NCBI GenBank assembly: GCA_045106475.1
Contig: JBGCEO010000010.1
Coordinates: 1 to 64,000 of the forward strand
Origin: Granulosicoccus sp045106475
Lineage (GTDB): Bacteria > Pseudomonadota > Gammaproteobacteria > Granulosicoccales > Granulosicoccaceae
Direction of reading: 5' to 3'
Length of the DNA stretch: 64,000 bases
Positions 16,400-24,415 of this stretch are shown in pieces. Below the pieces are notes generated by a model. The model was not told the origin of the DNA and did no database searches. It saw only the letters and a program-made list of their open reading frames with translations. How positions within the stretch are numbered: the stretch's first letter is position 1; each line of letters starts with the position of its first letter. Position numbers and translations under genes: made by a program.

Positions 16400-17295
16400 T
16401 GCTGTACCTCGTTGACTCCAGCATTTACATCTTTCGCGGCTGGCAGACAGTGCCTTTGGATGTGCGCAACCGCTTCGGTGAACCCGACAATGCAGTTCAG
16501 GGTTTTGCAGAAACCCTGTGTCATATTATAGAAAATCATCAACCCGAACTAATGGTTTGTGCCTTTGATGAATGCTTCAGACAAGGAATACGCAACCAGC
16601 TTTATCCACCCTATAAAGCAGATAGACCATCAGCACCTGTTGATCTAGCACCTCAATTTGCACGTTGCAAGACGTTGGCTAAAACATTAGGTATCCCGAC
16701 TTTTGGCAGCGATACTATCGAGGCCGATGACATCATCGGACAGTTCGCAAGCATTGCCTGTGAGCAGAACATTCCCGTCACAATCGTATCCGGCGACAAA
16801 GATCTTGCACAATTCGTAACACCTGAAGACTTCTATTGGGACCTGGGACGAAACCCTGTTACGAATTACGCAGGGCTGCAAAAACGTTTCAAAATACGAC
16901 CCGAACAAATAGCCGACTGGCTTGCCCTGAGTGGAGACAAAAGTGACAACATTCCGGGGGTGTCCGGCGTGGGACCCAAAACAGCTGCCAGGCTTTTAAA
17001 TAAATGGGAAGACCTGCCAACCTTACTGGCAAACCTGGGGGAAGTATCCATGATGAAATTCAGGGGAGCGCCACGGGTCAGTCGTTTACTTTATGAAAAT
17101 AAAGAATCCATTTACCTTGCGCGTTCGCTGACCGGGCTTATCCGCGATGAGCGGCTTCCAGATTCTCTCAGCGCATTTAAACGCAAACGCCTTGAACAGC
17201 AGGATCTGCAAGAATCGTTGCATCAAATCGGCTTTGACGGCGCACATGCTGCGCGTATCGCAAAACGCGTAAGCTCTGAAGTATGCGCTGAATAA
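16399..17295 (+). CDS. 5'-3' exonuclease, DNA polymerase I N-terminal/flap type (ExoIX-like)
   Basis: 298 residues, the stand-alone form of the Pol I 5' nuclease domain. Metal-binding motifs are visible: LYLVDSSIYIFR, CAFDE, YKADRP, TIEADDIIGQFA, VSGDKDLAQFV and LSGDKSDNIPGVSGVGPKTAARLL, the last being the helix-hairpin-helix region. Some members (Xni in E. coli) lack certain acidic ligands, but here the acidic set looks complete, so the protein may be catalytically active in RNA primer or flap removal. The start shares a base with the nuclease stop (TGATG), suggesting coupling. Confidence 0.88.
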   Translation: MLYLVDSSIYIFRGWQTVPLDVRNRFGEPDNAVQGFAETLCHIIENHQPELMVCAFDECFRQGIRNQLYPPYKADRPSAPVDLAPQFARCKTLAKTLGIPTFGSDTIEADDIIGQFASIACEQNIPVTIVSGDKDLAQFVTPEDFYWDLGRNPVTNYAGLQKRFKIRPEQIADWLALSGDKSDNIPGVSGVGPKTAARLLNKWEDLPTLLANLGEVSMMKFRGAPRVSRLLYENKESIYLARSLTGLIRDERLPDSLSAFKRKRLEQQDLQESLHQIGFDGAHAARIAKRVSSEVCAE

Positions 17296-17302
17296 AACTG
17301 GC

Positions 17303-17887
17303 ATGAGCACCCGCACAAAGGGCAAACAAATACTGCTATTCAACAAACCTTTTGGCGTGTTGAGTCAGTTTACCGATGCGCAACATCGCCAGACCCTGGC
17401 AGATTACATCAGTGTGCCCGGCTACTATCCGGCTGGCCGATTGGACAAAGACAGCGAAGGCCTGTTACTACTCACGAACGACGGCGCTCTGCAGGCGCGC
17501 ATAAGCCATCCTGCCTTTAAGTTACCCAAAACCTATCTGGTACAGGTAGACGGGGATATCTCTGATGCGGCGCTCAATACCTTAAGCAATGGCGTCATTC
17601 TTAAGGATGGTCCAGCGAAAGCCTTGACGGCCAGACGAGTCGATCAACCCCCGAATCTGTGGCCTCGAACACCACCCATCAGAGTACGACAGCAGATCCC
17701 AACCAGCTGGGTTGAGATCACGTTAAACGAGGGACGCAACCGACAGATTCGCCGAATGACCGCTGCCGTCAATCACCCGACTCTAAGGCTAATCAGAATT
17801 TGTATCGGTAGTTGCTCAGTATGGGCACTGGAGCCCGGTACCCATCGCTTCGACGATGTCTCACTTTTATCTTCATCACCCCACTGA
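17303..17887 (+). CDS. rluE: 23S rRNA pseudouridine synthase, RluE type
   Basis: 194 residues, the RsuA/RluE family without the S4 domain. RluE modifies U2457 of 23S rRNA in E. coli. Motifs: LLFNKPFGVLSQFT at the N-terminus, PAGRLDKDSEGLLLLTNDG with the catalytic Asp, and NEGRNRQIRRMTAAVNHPTLRLIR. It starts seven bases after the exonuclease gene, the third gene of the run from the nuclease. The length and lack of an S4 domain favour RluE over RluB or RluF. Confidence 0.92.
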   Translation: MSTRTKGKQILLFNKPFGVLSQFTDAQHRQTLADYISVPGYYPAGRLDKDSEGLLLLTNDGALQARISHPAFKLPKTYLVQVDGDISDAALNTLSNGVILKDGPAKALTARRVDQPPNLWPRTPPIRVRQQIPTSWVEITLNEGRNRQIRRMTAAVNHPTLRLIRICIGSCSVWALEPGTHRFDDVSLLSSSPH

Positions 17888-17990
17888 AAAACTAAGGGCG
17901 CCTGATCTGAAAACCAGACCTGGTTCACCCTAAACGTACGCTCACGTAGTACGAGGGCACTCAAAGGGGCTGCGCTGATACACTGATCAG

Positions 17991-19748
17991 ATGTCATTAC
18001 AGTTTGCATCTTTACGCCAACCTGGCTCCGCACACCTTTTTGTTTTATGGGTGCTTTTGCTGTTGGCCAAGCCATCTGTGCTGTTCGCGAACCAAGAACC
18101 CTCATTGATTGCTTACCCGGCAGTCGTGTCTTCGATTGAGAATGATCTGACAATCGACATCGAATCGCTGCACCATTCCTGGCGCATACAGCTCAAAGAA
18201 AAATCATTGCTCGGTAGCGTATCTTCGGTGCAGGTAGCGCTTTACGATTTACCAGAGTTTTTTAACGGCTCTGTAGTGGGTGAGAGCGATTCATGGGTCC
18301 GCTTGGCACGAAGCTCATCCGACTCAGTACTTACAGGCCATATTTATAGCGATGGAGTTCTGTTTGAATTGCAGCACAGGGAAGATCTCGGCGGACAGGC
18401 CATTGCACGTATGGCAGATGCCAACAACCCGTATGCCAAAAGCACTACAGAAGAAATCAAAAGACTGGCTATCGGAAACAGAGCAATTGCAGGTAGTAGC
18501 TTGCCACTGAGCAAGGCGATTAAGGTGGGTATCGTGGTAGACAGCCGCTACAACGAACAACACAATGGTCGCGGACTCGCTCATGCCTTAGGCGTCATGA
18601 ACGGAGTCGATGGTCTCTATCAGGATCAACTGGGGTTGGCGGTTGTAGTTGAGAGCTTTCGGGTATACGAAACATCTGATTCAGACCCCCTGTACGAGCT
18701 GACAGATTCTGCTGATGAATTACTCGAACGCTACAGAAATGAGCGTTTGAACGATTCCGAACTGAGTTCTGAACTTGCATTGGTACATTTGTTCAGTGGT
18801 TTTAGAGATGACCAAAAAGTTATAGGTCTTGGCTGGATTAATACGGCATGCAGCTTGAACGGTTACGACCTGAGCCTGTCCACACCGTTTCCTTTCGATA
18901 TCCTGCTGGCGGCGCATGAAATCGCACACAATCTGGGGGCAATCCACGACGATGATGCTCAGTGTATGAGCGATGAAGGAATTTCCGGTGCCGAGATCAT
19001 GTGGTCCGAACTCTCTGGCAGCACCCGGCCTAACTTTTCATCCTGCAGTCTCGTCAGGTTGAACCAGACCATCAATACCGGCGCCTGCATACGTAATAAT
19101 ATCGATATGGGCATAGGGCTGGATGCATCGACCGCCAGTAGCAACCCTGAGCTGCAAACAATTCAGGTTAGCGTGCTAAACAAAGACGCCACACGAGCCG
19201 CCAGCCAGGTCAAAAGCCTGACAACATTTCCTATCGGCACCACTTTACTGAACGTACCAGCGGGATGCTCAACACTCGGTGCAACATTGTCCTGTCAACA
19301 CGGAACAATCGATGCGAAACAAACCAGTGTGCTCTCTGCTGATGCTTTATTCAGCTCGATAAGCAATCCAGTGATTACAACCGAGCTCAACCTCGACCTG
19401 TTTATGGATACTCGTCATCAAGATAATCGAGCAGCCATTCAAATTAGCCAGGATAGCGCTTTAATCAGTGATGCTATTGCTAATCCAGAGGCATCGCCAG
19501 CCTCGGGAGATCCAGCAACAACTAACGTTAATCAACTGTTTGGCGAATCTGACAATGATCAGAACGCGTCAACGAGTGTTACTGGAGGAAGTTCAGGTAT
19601 AAAGGCTGGCAGTACCAGTGCTCTTATGGCACTAATACTGGGTCTGTGCCTGCTCTTGCGCAGATACTGGCAAGCTAGCTGTCAAATCCGCCGAAGCGAG
19701 CAAGATTTAAAACTTGCGTTCAACGGAATAGCTTGCAATCCGCTCTAG
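17991..19748 (+). CDS. Secreted M12B (reprolysin/ADAM)-type metalloprotease with GlyGly-CTERM-like tail
   Basis: 585 residues. Signal peptide at about 15-34 (LFVLWVLLLLAKPSVLFA). A propeptide-like region to about residue 175 precedes the catalytic domain. The extended zinc motif is HEIAHNLGAIHDD beginning at His309, followed by a Met-turn-like EIMW. Cysteines around the active site suggest disulphides, as expected for an extracytoplasmic enzyme. The C-terminus has TGGSSGIKAG, a hydrophobic helix and RR, the layout of GlyGly-CTERM anchors that rhombosortase processes after type II secretion. The final 42 bases overlap ispB on the other strand. Substrates are unknown. No rhombosortase or T2SS gene is in the window. 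Confidence 0.82.
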   Translation: MSLQFASLRQPGSAHLFVLWVLLLLAKPSVLFANQEPSLIAYPAVVSSIENDLTIDIESLHHSWRIQLKEKSLLGSVSSVQVALYDLPEFFNGSVVGESDSWVRLARSSSDSVLTGHIYSDGVLFELQHREDLGGQAIARMADANNPYAKSTTEEIKRLAIGNRAIAGSSLPLSKAIKVGIVVDSRYNEQHNGRGLAHALGVMNGVDGLYQDQLGLAVVVESFRVYETSDSDPLYELTDSADELLERYRNERLNDSELSSELALVHLFSGFRDDQKVIGLGWINTACSLNGYDLSLSTPFPFDILLAAHEIAHNLGAIHDDDAQCMSDEGISGAEIMWSELSGSTRPNFSSCSLVRLNQTINTGACIRNNIDMGIGLDASTASSNPELQTIQVSVLNKDATRAASQVKSLTTFPIGTTLLNVPAGCSTLGATLSCQHGTIDAKQTSVLSADALFSSISNPVITTELNLDLFMDTRHQDNRAAIQISQDSALISDAIANPEASPASGDPATTNVNQLFGESDNDQNASTSVTGGSSGIKAGSTSALMALILGLCLLLRRYWQASCQIRRSEQDLKLAFNGIACNPL

Positions 19749-20768
19749 AGCATTCCGATACTCGGTACCGGGCAACACAGACAAAGCATCAATCGCAGCC
19801 TGGGCAGACTGACCGGCACGATCCATGGATTTTTGCAAAGAATCAGTCTGCTCGATAACGTCCAGCACCTCAGGCAAGCGAACGAGGTCAGCATTACTGA
19901 TCACATCTGCAACCATCTCGGCCTGCGAAGTTGTTCCATCTCGCATCGCGTAAATGAGTGGCAGCGTCGTTTTACCCTCTCCCAAATCGTCACCTATGTT
20001 CTTGCCCATGGTGTCACTGTCGCTGCGGTAGTCCAGCACATCATCAGCTATCTGAAACGCTGTGCCCAGATGCATGCCATAGCTAGCCAGAGCTGACCTG
20101 ATGGGCTGAGACTCACCCGCCAGCAAAGCCCCCAACTCCGTGGCAGCCTGAAAAAGCCTTGCAGTCTTAGCTTCAATAACGGCGATGTACTGCTCTTCGC
20201 TTACCCCGGGTTCACGCACATTCATCAGCTGCATGACCTCACCTTCGGCAATACGATTAGTGGTAGATGCCAGGATGCTCATAACCTCAAGGCTCTGCAC
20301 ATCCACCATCATTTCAAAGGATCGAGAGTAGAGAAAATCACCGACTAAAACAGCCGCTTCATTGCCCCATACTGCATTGGCCGTGTCTTGACCTCGTCGC
20401 AATTCCGATGCATCCACGACATCATCATGCAGCAAGGTAGCCGTGTGTATGAACTCGACAATAGCTGCGACAGTAACGACATTTTGATGGCTGGACGCCT
20501 TAGCGTCTGCAGTCAGTCCACACGCGCTTGCCGCTAGTAACACCAGTTGAGGGCGAAGGCGCTTACCTCCGCTGCCAATGATATAAGCGGATAGCTGGTT
20601 TATCAGCACCACATCTGAGGCTAGCCTGGTTCGAATCAACTCATCCACGCCGGCCATTCCCGCTCCAACCAGCTCGCGACAAGCGTCTATAGACAAGACC
20701 TCTTCACCGGCAATATCTGGACTCCTGTGTTTGGTCGGGGTTACAACATCGGATTCGGGCATGTTCAT
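19707..20768 (-). CDS. ispB: Octaprenyl diphosphate synthase (trans-polyprenyl synthase)
   Basis: 353 residues making the side chain of ubiquinone. First aspartate-rich motif LLHDDVVD followed by ELRRGQDTAN; second motif QIADDVLDY, with GKNIGDDLGEGKTTLPLI after it. The N-terminus is about 25 residues longer than E. coli IspB. ATG 20768 or 20762 are both possible. The position upstream of divergent rplU-rpmA is the conserved gammaproteobacterial arrangement. Its 3' end overlaps the protease gene by 42 bases. Confidence 0.95.
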   Translation of the reverse strand: MNMPESDVVTPTKHRSPDIAGEEVLSIDACRELVGAGMAGVDELIRTRLASDVVLINQLSAYIIGSGGKRLRPQLVLLAASACGLTADAKASSHQNVVTVAAIVEFIHTATLLHDDVVDASELRRGQDTANAVWGNEAAVLVGDFLYSRSFEMMVDVQSLEVMSILASTTNRIAEGEVMQLMNVREPGVSEEQYIAVIEAKTARLFQAATELGALLAGESQPIRSALASYGMHLGTAFQIADDVLDYRSDSDTMGKNIGDDLGEGKTTLPLIYAMRDGTTSQAEMVADVISNADLVRLPEVLDVIEQTDSLQKSMDRAGQSAQAAIDALSVLPGTEYRNALERIASYSVERKF

Positions 20769-21029
20769 CTTCTGACAATCATTTGTTAAAGCGCAAAACC
20801 AGCCACCTTTAGCAAGGATACAGAGATTGTAACCATTGGGCTTCCGCCACGCTCAGCAATTGAGCGGCAACGTTACATTGCATTTCGCCAAAATGACGTC
20901 TGATGGCCTGCTAATTCCATTTTCGCCCCTATTCGGTAAGTAAATCCACACTGAACCCGGGCTTTCTTCTGAATCGGCCGAAGGTATACAATTCAGCACA
21001 CAGTTTGCATACTTCACATTCAACTGTTA

Positions 21030-21059
21030 TTGACTATCCAAGTCAGTTGCTGTTAAGCT
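21030..21059 (+). promoter_or_regulatory. rplU-rpmA promoter
   Basis: TTGACT (21030-21035) with TTAAGC/TAAGCT (21053-21059) at 17-18 bases. The -35 is five of six to consensus. Transcription would start near 21066, in the first arm of the leader structure. Confidence 0.55.
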
Positions 21060-21062
21060 AGT

Positions 21063-21114
21063 GGGCTTTTCGCGGTTTCGCATCCGCACATCATGCGCAA
21101 GCCCATTGCGGGCT
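21063..21114 (+). promoter_or_regulatory. Structured rplU leader with alternative pairings
   Basis: GGGCTT (21063-21068) can pair with AAGCCC (21099-21104), enclosing a smaller GCGG/CCGC stem (21072-21075 with 21084-21087). The same AAGCCC region can instead pair with GGGCT at 21110-21114 over a five-base loop. The two pairings exclude each other. The leader ends 21 bases before the rplU ATG, so ribosomal-protein feedback is a possibility. Confidence 0.4.
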
Positions 21115-21135
21115 CATAGTTCAGGACCAGTAATC

Positions 21136-21450
21136 ATGTACGCGGTAGTCAAAACCGGTGGCAAGCAGTATCGAGTAAGTCAGGGTGATCGCCTCAAAGT
21201 AGAGTCACTCAAAGCTGAGGAAGGCTCAGAGGTTAGCCTCGATGAGGTTCTTATGGTTGGCAGTGGCGAATCAGTCACTGTTGGTGCTCCGACAGTTGCC
21301 AATGCGTCTGTCAGTGCCAAGGTTCTAACCCATGGCCGTGGCGACAAGGTTCGAATCATTAAGTTTCGCCGACGTAAGCATCACCGAAAGCAGGCGGGAC
21401 ATCGCCAAAATTACACAGAATTGGAAATCACCGGCATAAACGCTGGCTAA
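21136..21450 (+). CDS. rplU: 50S ribosomal protein L21
   Basis: 104 residues: MYAVVKTGGKQYRVSQGD at the N-terminus and a basic patch KFRRRKHHRKQAGHRQNYT near the C-terminus, both diagnostic. ATG 21136 follows AGGA by nine bases; the in-frame codons back to 21061 are leader. Followed by rpmA after 25 bases. Confidence 0.98.
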   Translation: MYAVVKTGGKQYRVSQGDRLKVESLKAEEGSEVSLDEVLMVGSGESVTVGAPTVANASVSAKVLTHGRGDKVRIIKFRRRKHHRKQAGHRQNYTELEITGINAG

Positions 21451-21475
21451 CCATCGCAGAACAAGGTAAGTAGTC

Positions 21476-21745
21476 ATGGCACATAAGAAAGCAGGCGGTA
21501 GTACTCGAAACGGTCGCGATTCGGAGTCCAAACGACTCGGCGTGAAGAAGTTTGGTGGCGAAGCGGTACTAGCAGGCAACATCATTGTTAGACAGCGCGG
21601 CACTCGATTCCATGCCGGTGTCAATACAGGCGTTGGAAAAGACCACACGATTTTTGCCAAAAGCGATGGTGTCGTATCCTTTGCAGTTCGCGGTGCGAAC
21701 AACCGAAAATTCGTAGATATCGTTCCGGCAGCCGCTGAAGGCTGA
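21476..21745 (+). CDS. rpmA: 50S ribosomal protein L27
   Basis: 89 residues. Begins MAHKKAGGSTRNGRDSESKR, the conserved tail that reaches the peptidyl-transferase centre. No N-terminal cleavable extension is present, as usual in proteobacteria. Second gene of the rplU operon, and a strong terminator follows. Confidence 0.98.
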   Translation: MAHKKAGGSTRNGRDSESKRLGVKKFGGEAVLAGNIIVRQRGTRFHAGVNTGVGKDHTIFAKSDGVVSFAVRGANNRKFVDIVPAAAEG

Positions 21746-21774
21746 AGCCCTCGGCAGTTCATGGGACGTCAGCG

Positions 21775-21797
21775 AAACCCGCCCAGTGCGGGTTTTT
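21775..21797 (+). terminator. Terminator after rpmA
   Basis: AAACCCGC (21775-21782) pairs with GCGGGTTT (21788-21795) around CCAGT, running into five T residues. It separates the ribosomal-protein operon from obg, which then relies on read-through or an unseen promoter. Confidence 0.85.
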
Positions 21798-21817
21798 CTT
21801 TGCCTTGAGAGAACAGC

Positions 21818-22933
21818 GTGAAATTCGTAGACGAAGCTCGTATCAATGTTATCGCCGGCGATGGCGGTAACGGCGCGCTCGGATTTCGCCGGGAAAAATA
21901 CATCCCTCGCGGCGGTCCTGATGGCGGCGACGGCGGCGACGGCGGTAGCGTCTACCTGCAAGCCACCGAGAGTCTCAATACGCTGGCTGACTTCAGACAT
22001 CAGCGCACTTATCTTGCGCAACGCGGTGAAAACGGTCGTGGAGCTAATTGTTCTGGCGCTGGCGGTAAAGATTGCATCGTCGAAGTGCCCGTTGGCACGG
22101 TGGCAAAAGACCGTGAAACAGAGCAGATTATCGCCGACCTTCAGCATGCCGGCCAAAAAGTAGAAGTAGCCAAGGGCGGCTGGCACGGTTTGGGAAATGC
22201 CAGGTTTAAGAGCTCAACCAATCAGGCACCCAGAAAAACAACCAATGGAACTCCTGGCGAACGCCGTGAGATTCAGCTCGAATTGCGAGTGCTCGCTGAT
22301 GTGGGCCTGCTAGGCCAGCCCAATGCCGGCAAATCCACACTGATACGCCAGGTATCCTCAGCCCGCCCCAAGGTGGCCGATTACCCGTTCACCACCCTGC
22401 ACCCCAACCTGGGGGTTGTCAGTATCGAGCCCCATCGCAGTTTTGTCATGGCTGACATACCGGGATTGATAGAGGGCGCTGCAGAAGGTCATGGCCTGGG
22501 GGTTCGCTTCCTGAAGCATTTGAGTCGCACCCGGTTATTGCTGCATCTGATCGACGTGCTGCCGGTAGATCAAAGCGACCCCGTGCAAAGCGGCCTGTCC
22601 ATCGTTAAAGAACTTCGCAAGCACAGTGAAGTACTATTTGAAAAAGAACGCTGGCTGGTCCTCAACAAAAGCGATCTGGTACCAGAGGATGAAATCGAGG
22701 CCCACTGTGCCGCCATCATAAAAGGCCTTAATTGGACTGGCCCCATCTATCGAATATCAGCAGCCACCGGACACGGCACCAAACAGCTCAGTGCGGACAT
22801 CATGAATCGCCTTGAAAGACTTCGCGAAGAAGCAGACGAGAAAAAGGCTAAAGAGCAGGCCAGGCTGCAATCCGACACACAACCGGATGCAGCAACTGCA
22901 AGAGACCACTCTTCCACATCTCGCGATGCGTGA
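21818..22933 (+). CDS. obgE: Obg/CgtA GTPase
   Basis: 371 residues. Large-subunit assembly and stress GTPase. The glycine-rich Obg fold (about 1-158) includes GDGGNGALGFRREKYIPRGG and the repeated GGDGGDGG. The G domain has GQPNAGKST (G1), ADIPGLIEGAAEG (G3) and LNKSDL (G4). GTG 21818 follows GAGA at suitable spacing. The charged C-terminal tail is Lys/Glu/Asp-rich. The stop codon lies within the first codons of proB, an eight-base overlap. Confidence 0.97.
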   Translation: MKFVDEARINVIAGDGGNGALGFRREKYIPRGGPDGGDGGDGGSVYLQATESLNTLADFRHQRTYLAQRGENGRGANCSGAGGKDCIVEVPVGTVAKDRETEQIIADLQHAGQKVEVAKGGWHGLGNARFKSSTNQAPRKTTNGTPGERREIQLELRVLADVGLLGQPNAGKSTLIRQVSSARPKVADYPFTTLHPNLGVVSIEPHRSFVMADIPGLIEGAAEGHGLGVRFLKHLSRTRLLLHLIDVLPVDQSDPVQSGLSIVKELRKHSEVLFEKERWLVLNKSDLVPEDEIEAHCAAIIKGLNWTGPIYRISAATGHGTKQLSADIMNRLERLREEADEKKAKEQARLQSDTQPDAATARDHSSTSRDA

Positions 22934-24047
22934 ACGATTAAAAAGCGCCAATCGCTGGGTAGTAAAAGTGGGTAGCTCTCTGCTCACTGCGGATGGCAAG
23001 GGTCTTGACCAGAGCATCATCGATAACTGGACCTCCCAGATCGCCAGTCTGATGCAGAACGGTGTAGAAGTCGTCCTGGTGTCCAGCGGATCGATTGCAG
23101 AAGGGGTCGCACGCTTGAAGCTTAGCCAGCGCCCCACTCGTGTTGATGAATTGCAGGCAGCCGCTGCCGTTGGCCAAATGGGTTTGATTCGCGCTTATGA
23201 GTCGGGATTCGAACGATATGATCGCCTGACTGCGCAGATTCTGCTAACGCATGATGATCTGGCAGACCGGCGTCGCTACCTGAACGCACGTGCAACCTTG
23301 TCAACCTTGCTGCGTCGTGGCGTTCTGCCGATCGTTAATGAAAACGACACAGTTATAACTGATGAAATTCGTCTTGGCGACAACGACACACTAGGCGCAC
23401 AGGTAGCCAACCTGATCGATGCCGATGTATTGATATTACTCACTGACCAATCTGGGCTGTTTGATAAGGACCCTCGCAATAACGCCGATGCGGTTCTTCT
23501 GGAAAGGGCTAACGCCAGCGACCCGGCCATCCTTGCCCTCGCCGGCCCGGCAGGCTCCTCCTTGGGTAGTGGTGGCATGCGCACCAAAGTGCTGGCAGCT
23601 GACAGGGCAGCACAGAATGGCGCAACTACCGTAATAGCTGATGGCCGCGAAACCGATGTTCTTCTCAGACTAAAAGAGGGTGAAGCGATTGGCACAATGC
23701 TCACAAGCGAGCAAAAACCGCGTGATGCCCGCAAACGATGGTTGGCCGATCAGCTTAGATCCAAAGGCTCACTAACACTTGATGAAGGGGCATGCTCAGT
23801 CCTGCGCACACGCGGATCAAGCCTGCTGGCTGTAGGCGTGAAACGATGTGACGGCAATTTTTCACGAGGCGATCTTGTCACATGCCTGGACAATAACGGC
23901 AAGGAAGTGGCCCGCGGCCTGATCAATTACAACTCTGTTGACACGCAGCGGCTACTGGGACAATCAAGCGAGCTATTCGAACAACTGCTGGGGTTCTCCG
24001 GTGAACCTGAGCTGGTTCACCGCGATAACATGATTGTGCTCCGGTGA
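22926..24047 (+). CDS. proB: Glutamate 5-kinase with PUA domain
   Basis: 373 residues. First step of proline synthesis from glutamate. The amino-acid kinase domain begins WVVKVGSSLLTADGKGLD and contains VSSGSIAEGVARL, PIVNENDTV, LGDNDTLGAQVA, LLTDQSGLFDKDPR and GSGGMRTKV. The PUA domain occupies about 285-365. ATG 22926 overlaps the obg stop by eight bases, and the frame open further upstream runs through obg and is not a plausible extension. The obg-proB order is common in gammaproteobacteria. Confidence 0.97.
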   Translation: MRERLKSANRWVVKVGSSLLTADGKGLDQSIIDNWTSQIASLMQNGVEVVLVSSGSIAEGVARLKLSQRPTRVDELQAAAAVGQMGLIRAYESGFERYDRLTAQILLTHDDLADRRRYLNARATLSTLLRRGVLPIVNENDTVITDEIRLGDNDTLGAQVANLIDADVLILLTDQSGLFDKDPRNNADAVLLERANASDPAILALAGPAGSSLGSGGMRTKVLAADRAAQNGATTVIADGRETDVLLRLKEGEAIGTMLTSEQKPRDARKRWLADQLRSKGSLTLDEGACSVLRTRGSSLLAVGVKRCDGNFSRGDLVTCLDNNGKEVARGLINYNSVDTQRLLGQSSELFEQLLGFSGEPELVHRDNMIVLR

Positions 24048-24058
24048 GGAGACACGCA

Positions 24059-24074
24059 GCAGGCAATTGCCTGC
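24059..24074. promoter_or_regulatory. Perfect 16-base palindrome between convergent proB and rpsT
   Basis: GCAGGCAATTGCCTGC is fully self-complementary and can form a six-pair hairpin with an AATT loop. It lies 11 bases after proB and 8 after rpsT. No T-run flanks it on either strand, so it is at best a weak or factor-assisted terminator. Confidence 0.5.
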
Positions 24075-24082
24075 CGAGATGC

Positions 24083-24346
24083 TTAAGCCAGAGCGCGAAC
24101 CTGGCTGTTGAAACGGCTTTTGTAACGAGCAGCCTTGTTCTTGTGGATCAGACCCTTGCGAGCCATGTGATCAAGAACAGGAGTTGCTTCTTTGAGCGCA
24201 GTTTCAGCAGCGCTTTTGTCACCAGCAGCAATAGCTGTAAACACCCGCTTTACCATAGTGCGCATCATGGAGCGCTGGCTAGCGTTGCGCTGGCGAGATT
24301 TTTCGGCTTGGCGAACGCGTTTGCGTGCCTGAGCAGTGTTGGCCAC
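24083..24346 (-). CDS. rpsT: 30S ribosomal protein S20
   Basis: 87 residues: MANTAQARKRVRQAEKSR, then RNASQRSMMRTMVKRV and a C-terminal KNKAARYKSRFNSQVRAL. The start codon is GTG at 24346, with GAGG eight bases upstream. A non-ATG start is a known part of S20 autoregulation in E. coli (UUG there). Divergent from murJ, as in many relatives. Confidence 0.97.
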   Translation of the reverse strand: MANTAQARKRVRQAEKSRQRNASQRSMMRTMVKRVFTAIAAGDKSAAETALKEATPVLDHMARKGLIHKNKAARYKSRFNSQVRALA

Positions 24347-24361
24347 GGACTATCCTCTAAC

Positions 24362-24391
24362 TTGTCTATACTGAATTCAGCCGCACATTAT
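24362..24391 (+). promoter_or_regulatory. Possible murJ promoter sharing its -10 with the rpsT promoter
   Basis: TTGTCT (24362-24367), an 18-base spacer, CATTAT (24386-24391). It is the only reasonable plus-strand pair between rpsT and murJ. The -10 overlaps the minus-strand -10 of rpsT. Confidence 0.35.
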
Positions 24392-24415
24392 CCACCGGGT
24401 TCAGGAAAAGGTCAA
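24387..24415 (-). promoter_or_regulatory. rpsT promoter
   Basis: Read on the minus strand: TTGACC (24415 to 24410), exactly 17 bases, GATAAT (24392 to 24387). Both hexamers are five of six to consensus. The -35 overlaps the ribosome-binding region and the first base of the murJ start codon. Confidence 0.7.

Larger units (their letters stand above)
20769..21135. other. Divergent regulatory gap ispB/rplU
   Basis: About 370 bases without a gene. The right part holds the rplU promoter and a structured leader, listed separately. The left part must carry the ispB promoter; I see no clear consensus pair there. The reading frame that extends rplU upstream to 21061 is judged non-coding leader. Confidence 0.6.

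Noticed and set aside
21061..21135. N-terminal extension of rplU
   Set aside because: Covers the predicted leader and part of the promoter region; L21 starts MYAVVKTGG at 21136.
22812..22925. N-terminal extension of proB into obg
   Set aside because: Out-of-frame reading of the obg 3' end; the kinase domain begins right after ATG 22926.
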